This document shows positions 32,940 to 45,149 of a stretch of DNA of 64,000 bases, piece by piece. The position numbers and the translations under genes were made by a program. The notes beneath the pieces are model-generated. The model did no database searches, was not told the DNA's origin, and worked only from the letters and a program-made list of their open reading frames with translations. Each line of letters opens with the position of its first letter. The first letter of the stretch is position 1. The DNA comes from Artocarpus heterophyllus. Its lineage: Eukaryota; Streptophyta; Magnoliopsida; Rosales; Moraceae. Where the stretch lies: the NCBI GenBank assembly GCA_025403435.1, contig CM046350.1, forward strand, positions 17,395,274-17,459,273. Reading direction: 5' to 3'.

Positions 32940-34500
32940 ACTTTGGACTAGAAGATTGGTGTGCTAGGACGAAGACAGAGGACTCTAAATCAGACGCTTA
33001 AAAAGTAATTGAAGTTGCAGACTTGGAAGTGGAGATGGGATGATGCTCAGGTTGACGGCTAGACAGGTTGAACTAGTACAGGCCCCCTTTAAGATTCCCT
33101 TGCCGCAGAGCCACTTCCGAGGCTTGATCCTTAACAAGACACAAATTTAGGAGAAAATTCAAAAAACACGGAAATATCTCTACAAAATCATGACACACAA
33201 ATGAGATTTTTTCTGATGTTAGGGACATGTAAAAGATTTTTAAGAACAAACACCTTTGAGCAATTTGGAAAAAGAACAAGTAAAAGTAGAACTTCTAACA
33301 TGAGAAATAGATAAACCTATTCCATTGCCATGTCGTTGGTCACGTGATTTGTGGCTTCGGAGTCGGGATACCAGCAAGAATTAGCCAACGAGTCGGGTGT
33401 TACCACCATAGCTGACATTGAGTTATGGTTGGGGCCTCCATTTGAGCGGGCTGGGTCTGAGTTTGAATTGGAGGGGCTTGTGAAGCCTTGAAAGCTTGCG
33501 TTAAATCGGTAGTAGTAGTGCTGAGCTGCGTGACCCATTTTTCGAGAGTTAGCATTGTGGCAGGTTGTTATTCCAGCTGCGACTACCACATCGGCCGCCT
33601 CTTCCACCACGGCCACCTTGAGCTCTGTTTAAGTTCTATTGACTGTGAGCTCCTGAGAACGAGCTTTGGTCCTTTTTCTATCCATTGTTCTTGTGAAACA
33701 CTGCGTTAATAGACGGAAGACTACCATCAGAGTTTGCACCTTGACCCCTTTCAAGACGTGTTTCGTAGCTCAAGAGAAGGGCTCTAACATTTTTGATATA
33801 GTAGGGCCAAGGCCTGGACGTAATGGTGACCATTAGAGGATCATATTCCGTTCCAAGACCAGACAAAATATGCAAGACTTGATCATCCTCAGAGACTTGA
33901 TGACAAACAGAAGTCAGGACATCACAAAACGCCTTTATCTTGGTTAGGTACTCATGCATAGAGAGGTTACCTTTCTTTAGAGTTAGGATTTGTAATTTGC
34001 ACTACATAATTTTCGCCTTGGACTTAATGGCAAAATTCCTTTCAAGGTTGCTCCAGATTTCACCTGCTAAATCATTACCACCATGTTTACCATAACACCT
34101 TCGATGATGGAGGTGAGAAGCCAAGATGCGAGAAGTTGGTCTTGCCTTGACCATGCAACAAACATTGGGTTTGGAAGCTAGGAAGGTCGTTCTGGCATGG
34201 AAGAAGACGGGAAGAAGATCATATCCATGAATGGCGGCGAGAACTTGCTGACGCCATAGAAGGTAATTTGTTTCAGAGAGCCGAACAAATGCAACTTGAT
34301 TTTGGGGAAGAAGAACATGAAACTAACTCATGGCTTTGGGAATGAGGATATTGAGCCCATTTTGAGCTTGACGTTCACGGAGACCAACAGGTTGTTGATT
34401 TAGGTTTTCGTTGCCAAAAGTTGGTTGGTTCTGATTTTGATTTTGTGGGTCGGGCATGGCTGGAGCTTAAAGTTAGGAGCAGACGGGCTTTGATACCATA
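32940..34500 (-). pseudogene. Ty1/copia gag-protease fragment
   Basis: Readable on the minus strand from a gag ATG at 34457 (MPDPQNQ) preceded by a tRNA-Met-type primer site (TGGTATCAAAGCC, about 34485-34498). Gag is clear at 33959-33678 (ILSGLGTEYDPLMVTI). A zinc-knuckle remnant follows at 33570-33520 (KMGHAAQHYYYRF), with its last Cys lost. The protease start is WYPDSEATNHVTND near 33370-33325, where the catalytic DSG has become DSE. The pre-integrase region reads LLHVPNIRKNL and LRQGNLKGGLY near 33235-33075. Integrase and RT are absent and no partner LTR is evident, so this is a truncated copy with several stops. Confidence 0.82.
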
Positions 34501-34879
34501 TAAGAAAAACAACCTCACATAGAGATAAACATTGGAGAGAATAAAGTCTATTTAATTGATTAAATTAAAGAGATAATTGACCTACTTATGTTTCTTGAAT
34601 TAAAATACGATTTTAATTTATAACAATTTTATAAATATCTTATAATGATATTATTAAAATTATTTATATATAACTATATAATACAAAATATAATATCATC
34701 AAGATAATTATTATATCATTAAAAATATTTTAAAATATTTTAAATATTATGTTAGATTTTAATTTTATAACAATAATTTAGACAAGTATTATAATTTTTT
34801 CTTAAAAAAAAAACAAACAAACAATTCGTACAGTAAATGCGGTATATATAGGCCTAGCTCTAGGATGAGAACTAGCATT
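34501..34879. other. AT-rich spacer, possible copia LTR scrap
   Basis: Directly outside the copia primer site. It is extremely AT-rich and has no coding region. If any 5' LTR of the copia fragment survives, it would lie here, but I cannot define its limits. Confidence 0.3.
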
Positions 34880-36005
34880 TTCACAGCTGTACAAATTATT
34901 TTCCCTCCCAAAGGACTCAAATTCATTAGTAAGAATAAGGCCCAAAACTTCAATGGTGGTCTAGTGGGGCATGGATAATGGGCTCGTGAGACTGGGTGAA
35001 AAGTCCTTGAATTGCTCATACAGAAATGCAGCGGTGTCGTGACACTAACCGTCCAAAGATGACGGTGTGTTTTGGTAATTGCTTCCAACAGGTCTCCACA
35101 CAATTCATCACGTGACTCACCCAAGACTCAGAAAAACCCAATCTCAATATAATAGCTCTCAAGCAATTCTACTCCACTCTATCATACGCCTTGCTTAGAT
35201 CCAACTCGGGAGCCATAGATCCCATCGTGCCTCTTGTCTTCCGTCCAATCGAGTGCATGGTTTCAAATGCCAAAATAATGTTATTCATAAGGAGTCTTCC
35301 AGAGACAAAAACACTTCAGCCTATTAGAAAGTGTTTTTATAACAATTTTTTAGGTCATATTCCACAAGCTAATAGGTCTGAAATCGACAGTCTTCTTGGA
35401 GATTTGATCTTTGGGATTAATACTATATGTATCTCATTTAGTGGCTGGCTAGGCCGATGTCTATTGAGAATCTGCAAACACAATTCTGTGACCTCCCGCC
35501 CTACCATATTCCAATTTTCTTGGAAAAAACTAGGGTGAAAATCATCAGGTCTCGGGGCCTTCCACGCCCCCCATACCAAACAGCGCTTTTTTAACCCCCT
35601 CTGCGCATCAAGATGCTCTCTCATCTCGTCAGAAACTCGACATTCAATCCCCTCCGATATTTCTGCAATTAATGTTGGCTTCACCCAGTAAACTAGTGGA
35701 GAAAATGTTATTGAAGTAATCCTCCACCACAACAACAATGTCATCATATGAAATCTCCCAATTACCCATGAGTATCTTCAAGGCCTCTAATACTTTCTTA
35801 TCCCTTCTTTAAGGGGCCTTTGCATTAAAGTACTTTGTATTACAATGTCCCCTTTTGAGCCACTCCGCTCGTGATCTTTGCTTCCAATAATATTCTTCGA
35901 AGGCAAATAGACGACCTAGTTCCTTCTCTAAACCCACAAGCCTACTTTTATTAGCACACCAATCCGCAGCATTATTCAACTCTTCAATGAGATCTTGGGG
36001 TGATG
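34880..36005 (-). pseudogene. LINE (L1-type) reverse transcriptase remnant
   Basis: On the minus strand the endonuclease-RT linker is clear at 36000-35700 (EEYYWKQRSRAEWLKRG, then NTKYFNAKAP). It is followed by the RT entry at about 35575-35440 (KAPRPDDFHPSFFQENW and NEIHIVLIPKIKSP) and the palm lead-in DLSKAYDRVE near 35195-35165. The order and phrases are those of plant L1-like LINEs, which reverse-transcribe their RNA at the target site. Stops and frame shifts are present, and the sequence fades out below about 34900 before the catalytic core could be confirmed. Confidence 0.83.
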
Positions 36006-36853
36006 TAACCTATGGAAACATTTTTTGAAAAATATTTGATAATGCTTGTAAGACGCTTCCTTTTTTATTCCTTTTTTTCCCCCCTCTTCCCTTTCACGTT
36101 AATGCTTAATGCAAATGGAAGTACGTGCCCCACAATCTTTACTCGGATCGTGAATTGCCAATCCATTGACAGAATAGACCATGTTCTTCTTAGGATGTTG
36201 ATGGGTACACCAATTTTGCACGTCTTGTTTAGCAAAAAAATATATATATACATACATATATATATATATATATATTAAAAAATTTAAAATTTTAGAAGTG
36301 CAGGTCGTGATGGTGGACTTTTGGCTCTACCTCGTAACTGGTTGGTCATTTATAAGGTTTCAAAATGACCAAAACGAAATCACAAGCTGCGGTACAAAAT
36401 GCTCATTTTAGATTTGCTAGGCGTTAATTTGGCCAAGGCTCACTTTAACCAACTAGGAAGTAAACCAGAAAGTAATCGCCAGTTGCTAGTGAATAGTGTT
36501 CTGTCATAAAGGAAGAGAATCTAAGGGAACATATATCACAACGAGATTTCTCTACATTCAACGTCGTCTAAGCCTCTGCATTGCAAGTTTGTTGCAGATC
36601 TACTAGACTCTGTCCCTCAAGCTGAAAAAGGTATTACAGCTAAAATCAAATTCGGACCAGACTTAGGCCTATTAGTTCGTAGATAATTAGCAAGCTATTA
36701 ATTATAACCAAAAAAAAAAAAGGAGAGACAAGAAAATAAAAAGAATCTAAATAATCCAAACGATCATCCCTGCCGGTAATCTTCTTAGTCAACAACATTA
36801 TGTACTTGTACCAATAATGAAGAAGATGCAAATTGAGCTTCCCATCTGCGTCG
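36006..36853. other. Intergenic, includes the trihelix gene 3' flank
   Basis: An AT microsatellite with TATACATACATATATATA character lies at about 36239-36275. The stretch just below 36853 should contain the 3' untranslated region of the minus-strand trihelix gene. No other gene is seen. Confidence 0.4.
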
Positions 36854-39800
36854 CTAACCATAAATATCTGTAAGAAGAGACAGAAATATAGCAGTTGTTA
36901 AATACTCATGCTTGCCACAAAAACTGGCCTCGAAAAGGCAGTTATTCATATCCAGTAAAAGCAGGAAAACCATGAATGTTAAAAAATTTCTGTTTCATGT
37001 AAATAATATAAGAAAGATTCTAATAAACTAACTCTTCCTATTAACAGTGAACGCGCATAAACAAAAATTGTCTCAACATTGAAGTCAAAGGTCATGGTTC
37101 CATTCCAGTTTCGTCACATTCGACGGAATACATTATTGCTTCATATTTCATATAGACAAGTATTTAAGCAGAAACCATGTCCATGTCGAAAGATAAATAA
37201 ATAAATAAATAAATAAATAGAAAACCTACAAGAGTATAATGCTAGGTTGACACCTGCCAGATCCTTGTCACATGTTAAATTCCTGAAGATTATGCAAGTA
37301 AATGAGAACTTGTATCCAACCATCAGAAGTATTTGTTTAGAACTAGTTGTTTATATTTATATTTCTGGGAATGAAACTGAACAAAAAATTGTCAAGACCA
37401 GATTTTTTGGATGCAAAAATTTGTATTTCGGAGTTCCGCTATGCATTTCAACCACGTATGGTAAAACTTGGCCAAAGAAATTCGGCAAACTATACTTTAT
37501 ACTGCACAGATTAGAAAAAAAAAAAAAAAAAAAAAAAAAAAAACACAAATCCTCAGCAACAAGTACCAAGATTCCTACACCAAACTAAAGAACCAATTAG
37601 ATGTTAAACCAACATTAATGTTATGACTCGTCGCAAAGTTAAGTTTAATACAAGCTAAATGGATTCAGACATCGCCTCAAGCATATAACAATCATGGCAC
37701 GTTGTTCCTAACTTCCAACAGAAATCACTCCATTAGCATGACTCCTCTTTAAATTTTTATTCAAGTCAATAGTCCCACATAAAGCAATCAATTTGAGACT
37801 TTTGATAGGTGAACTACTTCCTATTCAATTGCTTTAACAGAAACCCTCCAACTAAATCCAATCGTCCAACATCTAAGAAACCCTTGCTATAGATCCAATG
37901 ACTACATAACTGATTGAAAAGAAAGGAATCGATAGAGTACAACAGATTCGCCAAAGAGCTGCTACAGAGGAGAAAGAGCTGCACCTACAACTGTGGACAT
38001 TACCTTTCTCAACTATTCGAGTACAAACATACCACAACATAACTATTAACTAAGGAGTTAAAATATCAGAGCATGCATGACCACTTTACCTATAACTCCT
38101 CTATGCAAAATACAAAGCAAATAATTAAAAATCAAATTAAGACAGAGTCTTCAACAACTTATAAGTAATGTTTAAAAAAAAAGCCTAGCAACAGCAAGTT
38201 TCTTGCAGAAAAATAGGTCAACAGTCAAACTAACCCGCAATTAAAATACCAAAGCTTGGTCTGAATCGGAGCCTAGTAATAAAGCATATTATGGCCTATT
38301 AGAAAATCAACCAATGACCAAAATTGCACACAGACATAAACAAATAAAAAATGGTGGAAGTCACAGGAAGAGAGAGAGGGCAAACAATTGACACATAGTG
38401 ACACATGGTAAAACGAGAAAGAGAGTACTAAAGAATTCTGGTATTTTTCATCAAAGACACGGATTCATCAGATAGAACCCGTGCAAAGTAATGGAGTGTC
38501 ATCAAAGGTAAGTGATAAAAGAGACAAGAATTCATCAGACACTACTCAGGCTCAGTCAGAGTAATCAACAGCAACCATCATGCGCTAAAATTAAGTGGAA
38601 GTTCCTCTCAACAAGTTCCCAGCAACATCCAAGTTCTAACGAATTTTCAATGGAATCATATTGTTTTATAAAGCCTAACTACAATGCAATCCAATCAAAT
38701 AAGCAACTATCCTCTTTCTGCGTAAAGATTATAACTCCATGAATAATTTCACCTCAACATATACAAGAAGACAAAAACTGCCAAAAACAAAAAGCAACTC
38801 CAAGTCTCCAATATATACAACTCATAAACCCAAATTAAATGTATAAAATTGATTTCCTGACCAGGAAGCTCAAGCACTTGGCAATACTATGCAGCCAATT
38901 AATTAAAAAATGCAGCTTTGATGTAACAATAGAATTATAATAGCAGACTTTGCAGTAACAACTGAATAAGATGTTAAGAAACAAAACAAAGCTCAAATGC
39001 ACATTGAAGCAAAAAAAGACAGGCTCTACAACATTTCCACCTTAAGAAAACACAAATTGGAGAAGAGCAGAAACCAAATAGCCAATCAAATTAATGGAAC
39101 TGAATCTCACAATTACACGTACCAAACCGTTCCAATCTTCTATATTCATTCAGTGTAGAGAGATGGCCAAAACATTAAAAAGGACATGCACTTCAACATG
39201 AAGATCAACTCAGCATCATGCATGCTAAAAGCATAAAGCAAAACTATGCATCTGTCAGAAGCTGGGTGTGTGCATATGTACTCGTATGTCTGTACTAATG
39301 GATGTTAATTATCGCGTTTCTTGATCATTTAATTTTTAATCGGTTGATGCTGCATCCGACAGCCATATTCAACCTTATGCAGACCACCTCATTCAAGCTA
39401 ACTCCTTGCAGCACAAACATCTGAATGCGCAAATTCAATCATGTAGATCATAGTGGTTTGAACTGCAAGAGTATACAAAGCTCAAACCAAGGACCAAATT
39501 CCCCACTAAAGGAAGCTATTTAACGTCTAACCACCCAATAATTCCTCCTAACTAGTGTAAAAGTGCCCAACTGTAAAGCCAAAAAGGAAGAAATTTAAAA
39601 AGCATCAACATCAATTGCTCACCCTTTTTAAGCAAAAGCAAACCCAATTTGATAATCTCTATTTAAAAAATCACTACTTTGACTAAATTAGATAAGCACA
39701 CTCCTGTTACAATATGAGAATCCCAACTTAAAACAGATTCATAAAATCTAGGCCCTGTTTGCATAGACACGAAGACAACCACCACCACGTTACACAAAAA

Positions 39801-40998
39801 CAATTATATTCTTCTTGACTTCATAAACAAATGGGGAATCAAGTGAGCAAATCATAAGAAATAAATTAAAATTAGCACCTAGGACACATAAGATAATCCA
39901 TGAACTGAATCCCATGTTGAAATGAATCCAATCAAAAATGTTTATGGTAAGAGCCAAACAAATTGCCAAAAGGAAATCAGAGAATAGCATGATGAGTTTT
40001 AATTAATTAATTAATTTGATAAGCCTTTGCTCACCATTGGAGGTAGATCGTTTACCACGCTTGATCCGCTCGAGCTGAACCTGGGTGTCCATGAACATCC
40101 TCATCCGTTGAACCTCCAAGTCCTTAGCGAACTGCATCCTCTGCTTCTCCAACTCTACCATCTGCCTCAGCTTCTCCCCCTCCACCTTCTCGTACACCAC
40201 CCCAAACCTCGCTATCGCCCTCGCCAATCTCCTCATCCCTTCCCCATCCCCAACCCCACCCTCCTCCTCGCTCTCCCTTTCCTCCTCCTCCTCCTCCTCA
40301 TCCACCTCATCCTCGTTCTCCAAATCGTCCTCATCCTCCTCCGCCTCCGCTGCAGCAGCCGCCGCCGCCATCGCCGAGTAATTCCTCCTGAAGAAACCCT
40401 CGTCCGCCGGCGGCGGAGTCGGAGCTGAGCGCTTCTGCGGAATCGCGACTACCGCGGTGGAGGAAGGCTTCCGGAAGGGAAGGAGAGGGACAGCGACGGG
40501 CGGAGAGGGAGAGAGGGAGGGAGGAGATGGCTTCTTCTGGTTGGAGCCGATGAGGACGTCAAGGCGGTCGAAGAAGGTCCAGGAGGAGGTGAGAGCGCCG
40601 TTGGAGGAGGAAACCCTAGCCTTCTCGACCTTGTACTTCTTCTTGATGGTGTCGATTCTGTTTTTGCACTGGACGTCGGTGCGGTGGGTCTTTTTGGTGT
40701 GGCCATGGAGGGCGTTGACGGCGTCGGCGACGTCCTGCCAGTCCTTCTGGCGGAGGTTTCCGCGGTTGAGCTCCACGTAGCGGCGGCCCCAGGCGTCGAT
40801 CAGGGTGGCCGTGGCCTCCTCGCTCCAGCAGTCCTCGCGGACGGGCATTGGACGGGAGGAAGAGGAGTTCTGCTGTGGCTGGGAGAGGGGGGTGGCAGCG
40901 GCAGCGGCAGCGGCAGAAGAAGACGGCGTTGGCGTCGTTGTCGCTGGCGTCGTCGTCGTCGGCGGCGGCGGATTGAGGGAGTCGGTGCTGTCGCCCAT
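36854..40998 (-). CDS. Trihelix transcription factor (ASIL/ENAP-like), two coding exons
   Basis: Exon 1 runs 40998-40035 and encodes 321 residues plus one base. A GTGAGC donor follows at 40034. A TCTTCTTACAG acceptor ends at 36868, and exon 2 (36867-36854) adds DIYG and a stop, giving 325 aa. Protein layout: a Pro/Thr/Ala/Ser-rich N-terminus (1-56), then a trihelix Myb/SANT-like domain (57-125) with Trp at 58, 70 and 87 and the KNRIDTIKKKYKVEK helix. A fourth-helix segment SSWTFFDRLDVLIG (138-151) follows, then an acidic run (219-246) and a C-terminal amphipathic coiled coil (about 256-315, EKLRQMVELEKQRMQFAKDL). The family binds GT-type elements in the nucleus; ASIL members repress seed-maturation genes. 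Reading through exon 1 instead gives EQRLIKLIN and a stop within the intron. I prefer the spliced end because donor, acceptor and phase agree and a short -DIY- tail suits the family. Untranslated exons are not resolved. Confidence 0.9.
36868..40034 (-). other. Long terminal intron of the trihelix gene
   Basis: About 3.17 kb between the GTGAGC donor and the TTACAG acceptor. AT-rich with no supported ORF. It holds an AAAT microsatellite (about 37192-37219) and a poly(A) run of about 35 (37507-37543). An unseen small exon within it cannot be excluded. Confidence 0.7.
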
Positions 40999-41427
40999 CG
41001 TCGTCGTTTAGCGGTGAAGAGAGCGTCGTTTCGGGAAAGAGGGGGAAATTGAGGGATTAGGGGGAAAGGGAGTAATTGGGGAGAAAAGGGCAGGTTGGGT
41101 CGCGTCGGTGGGTGTCGTGGGAGAAGCGCCGGCCGCATGAGCCGCGAGTGTCTAGTGGAGAGGTCGCCGGGCGCGTTAGCCTACTCGCGGCTCAGTGGCT
41201 TGGCTCATCTTGGTTTAGCAGCTTGGCTCATTTTTTTTTTTCTTTTTTCTTTTTTCCCACATCTGGTTGAGAGAGAACGTTTATAATCACTTCATATTTT
41301 GTGATTTTTTTTTAAGATTAGAAACATTTTTCTTGGAAATTGTGTAAGAAAACCTCACTTCTGAAAACTTTATAATTTGATTTGTAAAACATAATGAAAT
41401 CCTAAGAAAAACATCACCAAAAAAAAT
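40999..41427 (-). promoter_or_regulatory. Upstream region of the trihelix gene
   Basis: The first 200 bases or so upstream of the ATG are GC-rich and purine-rich on the plus strand, thus pyrimidine-rich on the coding strand (for example TTTCCCCCTAATCCCTC). This is consistent with a 5' leader and proximal promoter. Composition drops to AT-rich beyond 41270, just before the mobile-element cluster. No TATA box is assigned. Confidence 0.45.
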
Positions 41428-41685
41428 AAGAATTAATAACAAAAATTTCCCTTGAATTGTAGCTCTTGTAATATTTTATCCTCTGAATTTTAAAACGTAA
41501 CATTTGTTTCCTCTGAAGTATGAATCGTTGACAAAAATAGTCCTTCTGTTAGAATTTTAACAAAAAAATGACAAATAATTATAAAATTAGAGGTATTTTA
41601 GTAATATGATTATAAAAATAACTATGAAAACTAAAATTATAATAAAAATAGTTTTTATCAATGGTTAAAAACAAAAAAAAATCAA

Positions 41686-42002
41686 TTAATATAGCATAAA
41701 TACAAGGAATTCAATTACAAAGCATAAAATAAAGAAGAGAGAAAAACAATCTTATTATTCATTATCTCATTGTACACAAATACAAGCTCTCAAAGACCAT
41801 ATATATAGGCCAAGGATATAAAATAAAAAAGACCAAAAAACCAAGAATTACAACAATAAAATAATACTAATAGAGTGGTAATTGAAAGATTATGAAGATT
41901 ATAAAATACCAACACTAATGGTGATTAAGATAGAGATAATGCAATTCATATGAGTGTTAGGAATATGAACATCCACACTAATAAACTAATTTATTTATAT
42001 CA
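41686..42002 (-). repeat. 3' LTR of the copia element
   Basis: Aligns with 47066-47396 (shared phrases AATCTTAT, CATTGTA and GGAATATGAA). It is followed inward by the polypurine tract on the minus strand. The left boundary is uncertain by a few bases. Confidence 0.75.
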
Positions 42003-42999
42003 CTCCCCTTTGAATGTTCATCACGTAAGAATATATATCTCGTTAAAAACTTTTCTAAGAAAAAACTTATGGGAAAAATCCTAGTTAAGAAAAAAAATAG
42101 TACATTATTTTTGTAAGATTTGGCTTAGAACTGTCTCGTTAAAAATCTTGCCAAGAAAACTCAATGAGACAAAATCTATGCAAAGAAAAAAAAAGTATAG
42201 TAGCCAATAACCTCCCCCTCATGTCAACATATCTTCTTCTACAAAATCATACAAAGGTCTTTAAGTCGACGTATTCTAATCTTGCGCATTAATTTTTCAA
42301 ATGTAATTATAGAAAGTATCTCTATAAAAATTTTTCAAATTGTCACTTGAACAAATTCAATGAATGTCGTCCTGCAAAAGCTTATGCATGAAAAAGAGCT
42401 GTTGGGAAACGTGTTTTATTATGTCTCCTTAACTTAGGTAATAAATGTTAAGTTCTCCTCGTATAATTTCGTCGGACTTCCTTTGCTAAAAAAAGGTTAC
42501 ATTTTGCTTGGATATATTAGAGTAAAAATCCCAGCAATACACATAAGATGACTATCTCACGAATTGCAAATATTTCAAAAAGTTTCAAATATGCAACGAT
42601 AATAGTTTGCTTTATAAATCGCCAAGATATAGCAGTTCCACCATATGTAAATAAATAGCATGTATTTTATCATGCTTTTATATGGATGGAAAAATATTCA
42701 TTCAATCAATTCTAATTTAAGTGTTTGAATAATATAGCCACATCAGATGTTCCACAATGAAAACTAAATACTAGTTCAACACCTTTTCAACTTCTTTGAG
42801 AACTATATCTTGCTAGTACAATAGCAAAGATTGTCGTGTGAGATCTTGTGCCATTAGCAAATACATTACCGCACTAGTAGTATTTTTTGGACCAAGAATT
42901 TCTTCAATATCACTTGGATGATAATATTTCACTTCAAGAGATCAAGAACATTGCTATTTGCATCAATGGATTAGATAACCATTGGAGAACACAATGGGG

Positions 43000-43250
43000 A
43001 TGTTAGAAAGTGAACATCAATAATAATAAGTTAATTTAATTTATAAGACTCTTTGTTGGATGTTCAACATTTTAGAATATGCCACAATAAAACCTTCCTA
43101 GATAAAACCCATGGAACAAAAATTCTAGTGAAAGAAAAAGATGACATAATTCTTATAATACGCTGCTAAAATTGTCTCATTAAAAACCTCGTTAGGAAAA
43201 CCTAATGGGAAAAAACATTGACCAAAAACAAAAGGGTATAGTATTGTGTC
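43000..43250 (-). repeat. Second copia 3'-end segment inside the element
   Basis: This stretch repeats, with many changes, the arrangement seen at about 41955-42225: an LTR-end-like phrase (GATGTTAGAAAGTGAACATC), then ACTCTTTGTTGGATGTTCAAC, then two TCATTAAAAACCTCGTTAGG-like segments. A related copia element, or a duplicated 3' end, was therefore present here before decay. Confidence 0.5.
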
Positions 43251-44671
43251 TCCCTTATACTGCTATCATGGTTCTAGCAATAACAATTGATTTGATAAAA
43301 AAATGATTGAGTAAATGCATATTATTGTAAACAAATTCAAGATATTTGCAATCGATTATCTGAACTTGTTACTCTTAGCATTTTGGCTAATATTTCAACT
43401 ATCGCTTTTTAAAAGTTCATTTGAATTTCATAAAAATATTGGCTATTTTTATAGGTATGCATGAACGAACCTTTATCCATATTTATTTCCTAATTGGTAG
43501 AACAATGGTGCAACAATTATTTACACACAAACTCATCTCCAAGTGAATATAAAATATTGTGCACCTTCTAGCCAAATACTTGTCATTCTACTTAATTGTT
43601 CAAATAATATCTCATACTATAATATGCTAAAATAAATACTGAGATAATATACAAAATACTATGTAAAAATTCAAGACTTGAAATTATTTTGTGTATCCTT
43701 AAAATATATATTTTTCAAATATATGATAAATAACTTTAAAAAATACACAATATCCTTGAAATTTTTTCAAGCCAATTTTTTTCTATGTAAGAAAAATTAT
43801 AGAAAACATTTTTTTAAGCAAATCTCAATCTTCAGGTCTGAATAAATTTTTTTTCCATGAGATTTGTCTTTTAAATCTCTTAATAATACCTTGTAGGAGT
43901 TTCTATAAATAAACACAAATCTAGAATGTTGGAGCTTAATATAATGCAATGGAGATATTAATTTGCTAGCACTTCTATTCTTTATATCATAAAAAAATAA
44001 TATTATTATTCATATCTAGGTTACACTTTTTACACAAAGATCTTTGTGACCTTAATAATTAAGCGTGCAATTTCAACTTATATCTTTTAAACCTTTGAAG
44101 CCCCTTTAAGACTTTTTTTTATAAATATCTATAAATTGTTGCAACATGATTTTTAGATACACATGAACTTATTTTTATATATTCTAGGCTATCAAAATAT
44201 AATTGTTTATCCATCGTATATGAGTATTGTTACTCATATTCTCTATAAGTTTTCTACAAAGACTTATTGCTATAGCTCATAATTTATTGTATAACCTCAT
44301 GCATTTTCACATGTACTATTTCATATGAATATTAATTTCCACCCTAGTAGCTTTAATATTTAAAATATTTTGGACTATTGGCGCACCATACTTTATATCA
44401 GCGTATATACTTCCCTAAACTTTGCATCTTTTACTTATAAGCCATTTTTTCACGTCGATCATTTTCAATGGATTTCAAATATTTCAAAATCCTTATTTTT
44501 TTTTTCAATGTACTAATAATTCATGCTTTTTGTAATTGTCAACAATAACTTTTATTACAATTTAACTTTACTTTTAAATTGACATGACTTGTAGAGATAT
44601 CCCTCATTTCTTCACTATTTCTAAATTTCAGGTATATCTTTGAACTACTTCAGGAGCTCAATGACTTCAAG

Positions 44672-45149
44672 AAGTTTGATATTTAACAAATGTATCAAAT
44701 TGTTATGTCAATAACCTTTTTACTAGTATATCCTCTTTTAAGAATATGGTCTTTTCATAACACTAATATATTTACAAGTTTCTTTCTCTTCCAATAAGTT
44801 GGTACTTTAGACCAGACAAGTCTTCGATGCTTCAAACAATTCTTAGACTCATAAGTTAACAGATTATCATTCAGAGACCTCAATCCAAGCTATTAAATTA
44901 GTAGTTGGAAAAGTTTGATATTTAACAAATGTATCAAATTGTTATGTCAATAACCTTTTTACTAGTATATACTCTTTTAAGAATATGGCCTTTTCATAAC
45001 ACTAATATATTTACAAGTTTCTTTCTCTTCCAATAAGTTGGTACTTTAGACCAGACAAGTCTTCGATGCTTCAAACAATTCTTAGACTCATAAGTTAACA
45101 GATTATCATTCAGAGACCTCAATCTAAGCTATTAAATTAGTAGTTAGAG
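44672..45149. repeat. Tandem duplication, 239-bp unit, two copies
   Basis: AAGTTTGATATTTAACAAAT starts at 44672 and again at 44911. The two units differ at only a handful of positions by eye, although the surrounding copia sequence is heavily decayed. The duplication is therefore more recent than the insertion. Confidence 0.9.

Noticed and set aside
36646..36861. 71-codon minus-strand ORF near the trihelix 3' end
   Set aside because: It overlaps the second exon in another frame. The spliced reading explains the same bases better as the last codons and 3' untranslated region.
37507..37543. Long poly(A) as the tail of a retrogene
   Set aside because: There is no coding or LINE-like sequence upstream of it on the same strand and no flanking target duplication. 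It lies inside an intron.
40027..41052. Several open frames on the plus strand and in other minus frames
   Set aside because: They are shadows of the GC-rich trihelix exon, with low-complexity Pro/Leu/Arg or Gly/Val composition.
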